Notes under the pieces: model-generated
Seen by the model: the letters and a program-made list of their open reading frames with translations, nothing else
The model's database searches: none
What the model was told of the DNA's origin: nothing
Source of the DNA: Microbacterium sp.
GTDB lineage: Bacteria > Actinomycetota > Actinomycetes > Actinomycetales > Microbacteriaceae
DNA length: 6,074 nucleotides
NCBI GenBank assembly: GCA_029267645.1
Contig: JAJUIM010000124.1
Coordinates: 1 to 6,074, forward strand
Direction: 5' to 3'
Translations under genes and position numbers: made by a program
Part shown: positions 1 through 5,791 of the stretch, in pieces
Numbering within the stretch: the stretch's first letter is position 1
How the letters are laid out: each line of letters opens with the position of its first letter

Positions 1-62
1 CGGGCGGCGAGGCCGGGGGAGCGGTCAGCCTCGGCCTGCCGACGATCCGCGTCGGCGCGTGA
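1..62 (+). CDS. miaB: Probable MiaB (tRNA ms2i6A methylthiotransferase), C-terminal end only
   Basis: A frame open from the window edge, first full codon at base 3, ends at TGA 60-62. It reads about 19 residues, finishing [13 protein letters not shown]. Actinobacterial MiaB proteins often end in a similar LGMPT-type tail, and miaB commonly lies directly before miaA. MiaB is a radical-SAM enzyme that adds a methylthio group to i6A37 of tRNA after MiaA has prenylated it. The stop overlaps the miaA start in GTGA, which suggests one operon with translational coupling. No catalytic motif is in view, so the call rests on the tail and the neighbour. A different upstream gene remains possible. Confidence 0.6.
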   Translation, partial: GGEAGGAVSLGLPTIRVGA

Positions 63-979
63 GCGCAGGCGCCGACGCCCCCGCGCTCTGGGCCGTCGTC
101 GGCGCGACGGGCACGGGCAAGAGCGACCTGTCGCTCGACCTTGCCGAGCGGCTCGCGCAGCGCGGGCGCGCCGCCGAGATCGTCAACGCCGACGCCATGC
201 AGCTGTACCGCGGCATGGACATCGGCACGGCGAAGGTGCCGTCAGGCGAGCGGCGCGGCATCCCGCACCACCTCTTCGACGTGCTGGACGTCACAGAGGA
301 GGCCGCCGTCGCCGCCTACCAGGAGCAGGCGCGAGAGGCGATCGAGGCGATCCACGGCCGGGGCCGGGACGCGATCCTCGTCGGTGGGTCGGGGCTCTAC
401 GTCTCGAGCGTCGTGTTCGACTTCCGCTTCCCGCCGCGCGACGAGCAGCTGCGCGCCGCGCTCGAGGCGCGCCTCGAGGCCGAGGGCGCGGGCGCGCTCT
501 TCGACGAGCTGCGCCGGCGCGATCCCGAGACGGCAGCGCGCGTGGATCCGCGCAACACCCGCCGCCTCGTGCGCGCGCTCGAGGTCCTCGAGCAGGGCGC
601 CGCGGGGCACGGCGCCGCGCTGCCCGAGAAGCCCGTGCCCTGGCGGCCGGTCCGCATCGTAGGGCTCGCCCTCGAGCGCGCCGAGCTCGTCGAGCGGCTC
701 GACCGCCGGGTTGAGCGCATGTGGCGGGACGGCATGCTCGCCGAGACCGAGCGGCTGCGCGCAGACGGCCTCGAGCGCGGGAAGACCGCGAGCCGCGCGA
801 TCGGCTACGCCCAGGCGCTCGCGCAGCTGAAGGGCGAGTCCAGCGAGGCCGAGGCGATCGCCGAGACGCAGGCCCTCACCCGCCGCTACGCGAGGCGTCA
901 GGTGAGCTGGTTCCGTCGCTATGACGCCGTGCGCTGGCTCGACGCGCGCACCGCCCGCGCGGCCGACCTCGTCCCCTGA
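59..979 (+). CDS. miaA: tRNA dimethylallyltransferase (MiaA)
   Basis: MiaA transfers the dimethylallyl group of DMAPP to N6 of A37 in tRNAs reading codons that begin with U, giving i6A, the substrate of MiaB. The protein has 306 residues, normal for the family. It shows the P-loop GATGTGKS at residues 15-22, the family block [17 protein letters not shown] near 43-59, [34 protein letters not shown], the ASRAIGY segment and the C-terminal [14 protein letters not shown] tract before the end. The GTG start at 59 was chosen because it places the P-loop at the usual distance from the N-terminus and overlaps the upstream stop by four bases (GTGA). No strong ribosome-binding site lies right before it, as expected for coupled translation. 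The gene is intact. The downstream hairpin at 992-1049 probably ends its transcript. Confidence 0.97.
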   Translation: MSAGADAPALWAVVGATGTGKSDLSLDLAERLAQRGRAAEIVNADAMQLYRGMDIGTAKVPSGERRGIPHHLFDVLDVTEEAAVAAYQEQAREAIEAIHGRGRDAILVGGSGLYVSSVVFDFRFPPRDEQLRAALEARLEAEGAGALFDELRRRDPETAARVDPRNTRRLVRALEVLEQGAAGHGAALPEKPVPWRPVRIVGLALERAELVERLDRRVERMWRDGMLAETERLRADGLERGKTASRAIGYAQALAQLKGESSEAEAIAETQALTRRYARRQVSWFRRYDAVRWLDARTARAADLVP

Positions 980-991
980 CCCTCCCCAGAG

Positions 992-1049
992 TGGGTCGCC
1001 AAAAAATGCGGGTCGCGGCGCCATCCGACCCGCATTTTTTGGCGACCCA
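992..1049. terminator. Perfect 24-bp inverted repeat, probable bidirectional terminator
   Basis: The left arm 992-1015 is the exact reverse complement of the right arm 1026-1049, with a 10-nt loop (1016-1025) holding GGCGCC. The left arm carries six A (1001-1006) and the right arm six T (1035-1040). The inner GC-rich stem TGCGGGTCG/CGACCCGCA is thus followed by a T tract on either strand, the classic form of a bidirectional intrinsic terminator. The outer eight or nine pairs extend past the T tract, which is unusual. It sits between the convergent miaA stop (979) and response regulator stop (1066), exactly where such an element is needed. Termination is inferred; the repeat itself is seen directly. 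Confidence 0.8.
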
Positions 1050-1065
1050 ACCGCGTGGGGATGCG

Positions 1066-1731
1066 TCAGCCGCCGACGAGGCCGCGCTCGTAGGCGAGGA
1101 TCACGAGCTGCACGCGGTCGCGCGCGTCGAGCTTCTGCAGCAGCCGCGAGATGTGGGTCTTGACGGTCGAGACTGACAGGAAGAACCGCTCGGCGAGCTC
1201 GTCGTTCGTGAGCCCCTCGCCGATCGCGATGAGGATCTCGCGCTCCCGCGGAGTGAGGATCGCGAGCTGCTCGTCGTCCGCCGCGCCGCGCTCCGCGGGT
1301 GCCTCGACGAACTGCTCGATCATGCGCGCCGTGATGCGGGGTGCGAGCGCGGCATCGCCCGCGTGCACGGCCCGGATCGCGCCGACGAGCTCATCCGGCC
1401 GCGCGTCCTTCAGGAGGAAGCCGCTCGCGCCCGCGCGAAGCGCGTCGAACGCGTACTCGTCGAGGTCGAAGGTCGTGAGCACGAGGATCCGCGGCGCGCC
1501 CGGCCGCCCCGCGATCCGCTCCGTCGCGGCGATGCCGTCGACGCGCGGCATGCGCACGTCCATGAGCAGCACGTCGATGCTGCCCGCGCCGGCGAGCGCG
1601 ATCGCCTCGTCGCCGTCGGATCCCTCCGCAACGACCTCGATGCGCTCGCGCGCGTCGAGCATCATGCGCAGCCCCATGCGCACGAGCTCCTGGTCGTCGA
1701 CGATGCCGACGCGGATGTCGGGCTCGGTCAT
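1066..1731 (-). CDS. NarL/LuxR-family response regulator
   Basis: A 221-residue two-component response regulator that should bind DNA when phosphorylated by the adjacent kinase. The receiver domain (about 6-122) has the acidic pair D12-D13, phospho-acceptor D58 in LLMDVRMP, the LTT switch residues at 85-87 and the conserved lysine K108 in LLKD. The C-terminal LuxR-type helix-turn-helix spans about 157-215, beginning LTPREREIL, with the recognition region FFLSVSTVKTHISRLLQKL. The ATG at 1731 overlaps the kinase stop in ATGA. It has a Shine-Dalgarno AGGAG at 1743-1739, seven bases upstream, and places the receiver domain at the N-terminus, so longer in-frame starts were discarded. It is the last gene of the leftward operon and a likely regulator of the ABC genes upstream. 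Its target and signal are not known. Confidence 0.95.
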   Translation of the reverse strand: MTEPDIRVGIVDDQELVRMGLRMMLDARERIEVVAEGSDGDEAIALAGAGSIDVLLMDVRMPRVDGIAATERIAGRPGAPRILVLTTFDLDEYAFDALRAGASGFLLKDARPDELVGAIRAVHAGDAALAPRITARMIEQFVEAPAERGAADDEQLAILTPREREILIAIGEGLTNDELAERFFLSVSTVKTHISRLLQKLDARDRVQLVILAYERGLVGG

Positions 1732-3002
1732 GCTGCCTCTCCTGTCGTGAGTTCGGCGCGTACGCGCCACCTGCCGTCGGGGCGCGGCCCCGCCTCGAAC
1801 GTCCCGCGGTGCAGCGCGGCGCGCTCGTGCATGCCGACGAGTCCGCGGCCGGCGCCGCCCGAGGGGGCCGGATCCCGCGTCATGTCGCTGTCGATCGTGA
1901 GCGTTGCGCGCCCGTCGGCGTGCCGCAGCGCGACCGAGACGCGGCGGGCGCCGGGCGCGTGCCGCAGGACGTTGGTGAGCGACTCCTGCACGATGCGGTA
2001 CGCGGCGAGCGCGACGCCCCCCGGCGGGAGCGCCGGCCCCTCGGCGGTCCACGTCACGGGCATGCCCGCGTCGCGGAAGCGCGCGACGAGCGCTCCGATC
2101 GACTCGGCGACCGGCTGCGGCGCGAGCTCGGCGCGGTCATCGGGCGCCCGCAGCACGCCGAGGAGGCGCCGCATCTCGGCGAGCGATTCGCGGCCCGTCT
2201 CGGCGACGCGGCGCATCGCCTCGGGCGCGCGGTCGGATCCCGCCTCCGCCTGCGCGGCGGCCCCCTCCGACAGCGTGATGACGACCGTGAGGCCGTGCGA
2301 GACGATGTCGTGCATCTCGCGCGCGATCCGGGTGCGCTCTTCCGACACCGCGAGCCGGGCGCGCTGATCCCGCTCGCGAGCGAGGTCCTCGGCGCGCGCG
2401 ATGAGCGCCTGTTCGTAGCGGCGGCGCCCGCCGACCCACAGGCCGACGAGGGTCGGGATGATGAGGATCATGCCGACCTGAATCGCCTCGCCGATCGCGA
2501 TCGCCCATGCGGGCGGGACGAGCGGGGAGGGGCTCTCGACGAACGCGTTGCCGAGCAGCCATGCATCGAGGATCCAGACGGCAGCGGCGACGCCGAAGCC
2601 GATCCACGCGCTGCGTGCGCCGCGGAAGACGCCGAGCGAGTAGAGCGCGACCCAGGTCGAGAAGCCGACGACCATCAGCGACACGTCGGGCAGGGCGACC
2701 GTCGCCACGAGCGTCGCCGCGAGCAGCACGAAGGGCAGGCGCCGCCTCACGAGCGTCGCTGCGAACAGGAGGGCGGCCGCGACGCCTGCGAGCACGATCT
2801 CGGCCGTCGAGACCCGCGCGACGGCGCTCGCGATGCCGCCAACGACGAACGGCAGCGCCGTCGACACCGTCGCAACCGCGATGTCGACGGCGCGCGGGTG
2901 CCGGTCGATCCAGCGGCGGAACAGGCCCGGTGGTCGCGGCAGCGCGAGCGCCGCCCCCGCCTCGGCAGGCGAGGCGGGGGCGGCGGAGGTCGGGTCGCTC
3001 AT
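1728..3002 (-). CDS. Sensor histidine kinase, HisKA_3 (NarL/DesK/LiaS type)
   Basis: A 424-residue membrane sensor kinase. A short cytoplasmic tail is followed by about six hydrophobic segments (near 39-58, 67-84, 89-105, 107-125, 132-150, 166-190) joined by short loops, so there is no large external sensing domain. A linker with coiled-coil character (about 193-222) leads to the HisKA_3 dimerisation helix with phospho-acceptor H231 in EMHDIVSHGL; the HDxxxH pattern (231-236) is typical of this family. The ATPase domain has an N box RIVQESLTNVLRHA (336-349, N344) and a G2-type loop GAGRGLVGMHERA (383-395). The G1 box is reduced to IDSD (370-373) without the usual glycine, as often seen in actinobacterial kinases of this type. 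The start is 10 nt after the permease stop, with no clear Shine-Dalgarno. It should phosphorylate the response regulator encoded next. The signal is unknown. Confidence 0.93.
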   Translation of the reverse strand: MSDPTSAAPASPAEAGAALALPRPPGLFRRWIDRHPRAVDIAVATVSTALPFVVGGIASAVARVSTAEIVLAGVAAALLFAATLVRRRLPFVLLAATLVATVALPDVSLMVVGFSTWVALYSLGVFRGARSAWIGFGVAAAVWILDAWLLGNAFVESPSPLVPPAWAIAIGEAIQVGMILIIPTLVGLWVGGRRRYEQALIARAEDLARERDQRARLAVSEERTRIAREMHDIVSHGLTVVITLSEGAAAQAEAGSDRAPEAMRRVAETGRESLAEMRRLLGVLRAPDDRAELAPQPVAESIGALVARFRDAGMPVTWTAEGPALPPGGVALAAYRIVQESLTNVLRHAPGARRVSVALRHADGRATLTIDSDMTRDPAPSGGAGRGLVGMHERAALHRGTFEAGPRPDGRWRVRAELTTGEAA

Positions 3003-3012
3003 CGATCAGAAT

Positions 3013-3864
3013 CTACGCGTCGCGGCGGCGCATCGCGATCGCGCCTCCCGCAAACGCGGCGAGCGCCCACGCGATCGTCAGGGCAAGGTCGATGCCGAGC
3101 TCGCCCGTGACCTCGAGGGGCGTGGCCGCGAGGCTCTGCCCCGTCGTGCCGAGCAGGATCTCGGAGAGCGACGCCGCCCACTCCCACGGCAGGTTGAGCA
3201 GCACCATGGGGAAGACGAAGAGGAAGACGATCGTGAGGGTCGTCGTCCAGGTCTCCGATCGCAGGATCGCGGCGACGCCGAGCGAGAACACGGCGGCCGA
3301 GGTCGCGAACACGCCCGCGCCGACGGCGGGCAGGATCACCTCCGCGGCGAGGTCGTCGATTCCGACGGGCAGGTCGAAGAGGGGCAGGACGACGGCTGCG
3401 GCGGCCGTCGCGAGCAGCACGGCGACGACGGTCGCGCAGAAGACAGCGATCGCGACGACGAGGGCCTTCGCGGTGAGCGTCGAGACGCGGCGAGGCGAGG
3501 CCGCGAGCTGCGTGCGCAGGGCGCCCGTCGCGTGCTCCTTCGCGTAGATGCCCGTGCCGATGAGCACGGCGACCGCGATGGCGAAGAAGACGCCGCCGAA
3601 GCCGAGGCCCGCGGCGCTCGGGATCCACTGGAGCATCGTCTCGTCACCGGTCTGGCGGTACTGCACGCCGTACATGACGGCGATGCCGGCGGCGGGGAGC
3701 ACGACGAGGGCCATGCCGATGATGAGCGACGCGATCGTGCCGCGGAGGCTCGTGAGGCCGATCCATTCGGCGCGCACGAGGCCGCCGAACGTCGTGCGGA
3801 CGGGAGAGGCCGCGCGGGCCGCGGGCGCCGCCTGCGCGGAAGGGGCGAGGGTCGTGGAGGTCAT
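3013..3864 (-). CDS. ABC-2 type transporter permease
   Basis: A 283-residue integral membrane protein with a cytoplasmic N-terminus of about 40 residues, rich in Ala and Pro up to about residue 21, and six predicted membrane segments (about 43-65, 86-107, 131-161, 175-200, 208-225, 257-278), the usual ABC-2 permease layout. The stretch around 107-126, with YAKEHATGALRTQLAASPRR, matches the cytoplasmic coupling region (E-x-x-x-G-x-L-R-x-x-L-x-x-x-P-x-R) common to this family. It would form the export channel with the ATPase encoded 18 nt upstream. A single permease gene suggests a homodimer. The ATG at 3864 has a good Shine-Dalgarno AAGGAT at 3876-3871, six bases away. The TAG stop is 10 nt before the kinase start. 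The substrate cannot be told; drugs, peptides or lipids are all possible for this class. Confidence 0.92.
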   Translation of the reverse strand: MTSTTLAPSAQAAPAARAASPVRTTFGGLVRAEWIGLTSLRGTIASLIIGMALVVLPAAGIAVMYGVQYRQTGDETMLQWIPSAAGLGFGGVFFAIAVAVLIGTGIYAKEHATGALRTQLAASPRRVSTLTAKALVVAIAVFCATVVAVLLATAAAAVVLPLFDLPVGIDDLAAEVILPAVGAGVFATSAAVFSLGVAAILRSETWTTTLTIVFLFVFPMVLLNLPWEWAASLSEILLGTTGQSLAATPLEVTGELGIDLALTIAWALAAFAGGAIAMRRRDA

Positions 3865-3882
3865 GATCGGATCCTTCTGAGG

Positions 3883-4800
3883 TCAGGCGACGGCGGCCGC
3901 GTCGCTGCGGTACTCGGTGGCGTCGTCGGTGAGGGCGAGGTAGGCCTCCTCGAGCGAGGCGGCCTGGGGCGCGAGCTCGTGGAGGTCGAGGTTCTCGAGC
4001 GCGGCGACGCGGGCGATGCGCGCGGCGGGCACGCCCGTGACCTCGAGCGCGTCGGGCCCGGTCTGGGTGATCTCGACGCCGTCGGCCGAGAGCAGCGAGG
4101 CGAGCACGGTCGCGTCCGACACGCGCACGCGCGTCGTCGGCTTCTCGGCCGCGCGGAGGAACTCGCGGATCGGGGCGTCGGCGAGCACGCGCCCGCGCCC
4201 CAACACGATGATGTGGTCGGCGGTCTGCGACATCTCGCTCATGAGGTGCGACGAGAGGAACACCGTGCGCCCCTCGGCGGCACGCGCCTTCGCGAAGCCG
4301 CGCACCCAGTGCACGCCCTCGGGGTCGAGGCCGTTCACGGGCTCATCGAACATGAGCACCTGCGGGTCGCCGAGCATCGTCGCGGCGATGCCGAGCCGCT
4401 GGTGCATGCCGAGCGAGAAGCCGCCCACGCGGCGACCCGCGACGGATCCGAGGCCCGTCAGCTCGATCACCTCGTCGACGCGGCGGCGGCCGATGCCGTT
4501 CGTCGCGGCGAGCATGCGCAGGTGGTCGACGGCGCGGCGGCCGGGGTGCACGGCCTTCGCGTCGAGCAGGGCGCCCGCCTGGTGCAGCGGATCCGGGTGC
4601 TCGGCGAAGGTGCGCCCGTTGACGGTTGTGCGCCCGGACGTCGGCCGGTCGAGCCCCATGATCATGCGCATGGTGGTGGACTTGCCGGCGCCGTTGGGGC
4701 CGAGGAAGCCCGTGACCTTGCCGGGCTTCACGGTGAACGACGCGTCGTCGACGGCCGTGCGCGCGCCGAAGCGCTTGGTCAGGTTCTCTGCGGTGATCAT
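3883..4800 (-). CDS. ABC transporter ATP-binding protein (DrrA/CcmA-like)
   Basis: A 305-residue nucleotide-binding subunit that powers the adjacent ABC-2 permease at the inner face of the membrane. It shows Walker A GPNGAGKST (34-42), Q-loop Q74 in HQAGALLDA, signature FSLGM (128-132, a common variant of LSGGQ in this exporter class), Walker B VLMFDEP (148-154), D-loop NGLDPEG and H-loop H185 in SSHLMSE. Residues from about 220 form the extra C-terminal domain of drug-exporter ATPases, ending in SLEEAYLALT (282-291). The ATG at 4800 gives the family's normal N-terminus (MITAENLTKRFG), but its GGAGG motif lies only one base away. An in-frame GTG at 4857 would add 19 residues and is less likely. 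It is the first gene of the leftward four-gene operon. Confidence 0.94.
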   Translation of the reverse strand: MITAENLTKRFGARTAVDDASFTVKPGKVTGFLGPNGAGKSTTMRMIMGLDRPTSGRTTVNGRTFAEHPDPLHQAGALLDAKAVHPGRRAVDHLRMLAATNGIGRRRVDEVIELTGLGSVAGRRVGGFSLGMHQRLGIAATMLGDPQVLMFDEPVNGLDPEGVHWVRGFAKARAAEGRTVFLSSHLMSEMSQTADHIIVLGRGRVLADAPIREFLRAAEKPTTRVRVSDATVLASLLSADGVEITQTGPDALEVTGVPAARIARVAALENLDLHELAPQAASLEEAYLALTDDATEYRSDAAAVA

Positions 4801-4801
4801 G

Positions 4802-4806
4802 CCTCC
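4802..4806 (-). promoter_or_regulatory. GGAGG motif unusually close to the ABC ATPase start
   Basis: On the - strand GGAGG (4806-4802) is followed by one base and then the ATG at 4800; about 5-9 bases is normal. The same bases form a three-codon frame ATG GAG GCA TGA (4808-4797), whose stop overlaps the gene's start as ATGA. Initiation may therefore be weak, or may occur by re-initiation. No better start with the family's usual N-terminus exists. Confidence 0.4.
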
Positions 4807-4819
4807 ATGCTTCAGGGCG

Positions 4820-4829
4820 GCGGATCCGC
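4820..4829. repeat. 10-bp perfect palindrome GCGGATCCGC
   Basis: A perfect dyad in the non-coding control region, 20 to 29 bases upstream of the ABC ATPase ATG. Its centre is 26 bp from that of a second palindrome at 4846-4855, and both share the core GGATCC. It could be one half of an operator, for example for the NarL-type regulator encoded in the same operon. That is inference, because GGATCC is frequent throughout the window. Confidence 0.35.
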
Positions 4830-4845
4830 GCACATCGGAGGGGAG

Positions 4846-4855
4846 GAGGATCCTC
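4846..4855. repeat. 10-bp perfect palindrome GAGGATCCTC
   Basis: The second perfect dyad in the divergent intergenic region, again centred on GGATCC. It lies just downstream of the predicted transcription start (about 4860) for the ABC/two-component operon, a position where a bound repressor could block transcription. A regulatory role is inferred. Confidence 0.35.
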
Positions 4856-4866
4856 ACGGCGCCCGC

Positions 4867-4895
4867 GTCATACCAGGGGCTGACTCCCGCGTCGG
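4867..4895 (-). promoter_or_regulatory. Candidate promoter of the ABC/two-component operon
   Basis: Reading on the - strand, CCGACG (4895-4890) and TATGAC (4872-4867) are spaced by 17 bases, resembling the -35 and -10 elements of a housekeeping sigma factor promoter. Transcription would begin near 4860 and give a leader of about 60 nt. The match is weak, especially at -35, and high-GC promoters are poorly conserved. Confidence 0.35.
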
Positions 4896-4899
4896 CCCG

Positions 4900-4911
4900 T
4901 AGACTCGTTGC
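4900..4911 (+). promoter_or_regulatory. Predicted -10 element for a leaderless dapF transcript
   Basis: TAGACT (4900-4905) fits the actinobacterial -10 pattern TANNNT. It lies six bases before the dapF ATG, so the predicted first transcribed base is the A of the start codon at about 4912. No Shine-Dalgarno sequence lies upstream of dapF, which agrees with leaderless translation, common in Actinobacteria. The -35 is unclear; CTGACT at 4880-4885 is possible but too close (14-base spacer). Confidence 0.55.
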
Positions 4912-5787
4912 ATGCCCGAGATCCCCTTCACAAAAGGCCACGGCACCGGCAACGACTTCGTCATCGTGGCGGATCCGGAGGGCGAGCTCGACCTGAGCGC
5001 CGACCAGGTCGCGGCGCTCTGCGACCGACACTTCGGCATCGGCGCCGACGGCCTCCTGCGCGTCGTGCGCTCGCGCGCGATCTCGGACGGATCCGCGGCG
5101 ATCGCGGAAGACGGCGACGCCGAGTGGTTCATGGACTACCGCAACGCCGACGGCTCGATTGCCGAGATGTGCGGCAACGGCGTGCGCGTGTTCGCGCGTT
5201 ACCTGCTCGACACGGGGCTCGCCCACGACGGCGGATCCGCGCTCGCGATCGGCACGCGGGCGGGCGTCAAGCGCGTCACGCGCAGCGACGACGGCTTCCG
5301 CGTCGACCTCGGGGGCTGGCGCGCGGGGCGCGAGGATCCGCTCGTGCGCGCGAAGGGCCTGCGCGTCGCGCGCCCGGGCATGAACATCGACCTCGGCAAC
5401 CCGCACACGGTCGTCGCGCTCGCGAGCGACGACGAGCTTGCGGGCCTCGACCTCACGGTCATCCCGCAGATCGACCCGGTGCCCGCGAACGGCGCGAACG
5501 TCGAGTTCGTCGTGCCGGCCGATCCGCTCGTCGTCGGCGGCGTCGGGCACGTGCGCATGCGCGTGTTCGAGCGCGGCGTCGGCGAGACGCTCTCGTGCGG
5601 CACGGGCACGGTCGCCGCGGCGCTCGCGGTGCGCAGCTGGGCCGGCGAGGGCGCGCCCGACACGTGGCGCGTCGACGTGCCGGGCGGCACGCTCGGCGTG
5701 CACATGTCGCAGGGCGACGGGGGAGAGCGCGTGGCGCTCTCGGGGCCCGCGACGCTCGTCTACTCGGGCACCGTCACGCTCGCCTGA
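4912..5787 (+). CDS. dapF: Diaminopimelate epimerase (DapF)
   Basis: DapF converts LL-diaminopimelate to meso-diaminopimelate, the direct lysine precursor and, in many bacteria, the peptidoglycan cross-linking residue. It is a cytoplasmic, cofactor-independent enzyme using two cysteines. The protein has 291 residues, within the family range. The N-terminal GTGNDF (11-16) is present, and the first catalytic cysteine C87 lies in [21 protein letters not shown]. The GNPH motif (162-165), the substrate-contacting ERG (220-222) and the second catalytic cysteine C229 in [10 protein letters not shown] follow. The two halves show the family's pseudo-twofold arrangement. The ATG at 4912 matches the family N-terminus ([11 protein letters not shown]) and sits six bases after a -10 element, so the message is probably leaderless. 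The stop is 4 nt from the convergent exporter stop. In related genomes dapF commonly lies close to miaA; here the transporter operon separates them. Confidence 0.97.
   Translation: MPEIPFTKGHGTGNDFVIVADPEGELDLSADQVAALCDRHFGIGADGLLRVVRSRAISDGSAAIAEDGDAEWFMDYRNADGSIAEMCGNGVRVFARYLLDTGLAHDGGSALAIGTRAGVKRVTRSDDGFRVDLGGWRAGREDPLVRAKGLRVARPGMNIDLGNPHTVVALASDDELAGLDLTVIPQIDPVPANGANVEFVVPADPLVVGGVGHVRMRVFERGVGETLSCGTGTVAAALAVRSWAGEGAPDTWRVDVPGGTLGVHMSQGDGGERVALSGPATLVYSGTVTLA
5723..5741. other. 8-bp perfect hairpin inside the 3' end of dapF
   Basis: GAGAGCGC (5723-5730) and GCGCTCTC (5734-5741) pair perfectly around a 3-nt GTG loop, ending about 45 bases before the dapF stop. With only 4 bases between dapF and the convergent exporter gene, any terminator for either must lie inside coding sequence. 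This hairpin could slow or end leftover transcription, but it has no T tract. A chance product of GC-rich coding sequence is equally possible. Confidence 0.3.
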
Positions 5788-5791
5788 CGGG

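Noticed and set aside
25..1024. Frames on the - strand and other + frames over miaA
   Set aside because: Low-complexity Arg/Ser/Ala translations in the shadow of a clear MiaA gene.
980..1065. Possible transposable element end (inverted repeat) at the left edge of the accessory operon
   Set aside because: The repeat is a single hairpin with a 10-nt loop; no matching copy is seen at the right edge (4801-4911), and there is no transposase or target duplication visible.
991..1176. Small + strand frame starting at the inverted repeat
   Set aside because: It runs through the terminator hairpin and then antisense to the response regulator; no ribosome-binding site and no recognisable protein.
1732..2052. 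107-residue N-terminal extension of the response regulator
   Set aside because: It overlaps the kinase gene and is Arg/Ala-rich without a domain. The ATG at 1731 has a Shine-Dalgarno and starts directly at the receiver domain.
2833..4902. Very long + strand open frame opposite the kinase, permease and ATPase genes
   Set aside because: Its translation is dominated by Arg, Gly, Glu and Asp with no domain pattern, while the opposite strand carries three clear families with all key motifs. Long antisense frames are normal in high-GC DNA.
4801..5703. Upstream in-frame extension of the ABC ATPase through the antisense of dapF
   Set aside because: The extension shows no domain and overlaps dapF. 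The ABC domain begins in the usual way at the ATG at 4800.
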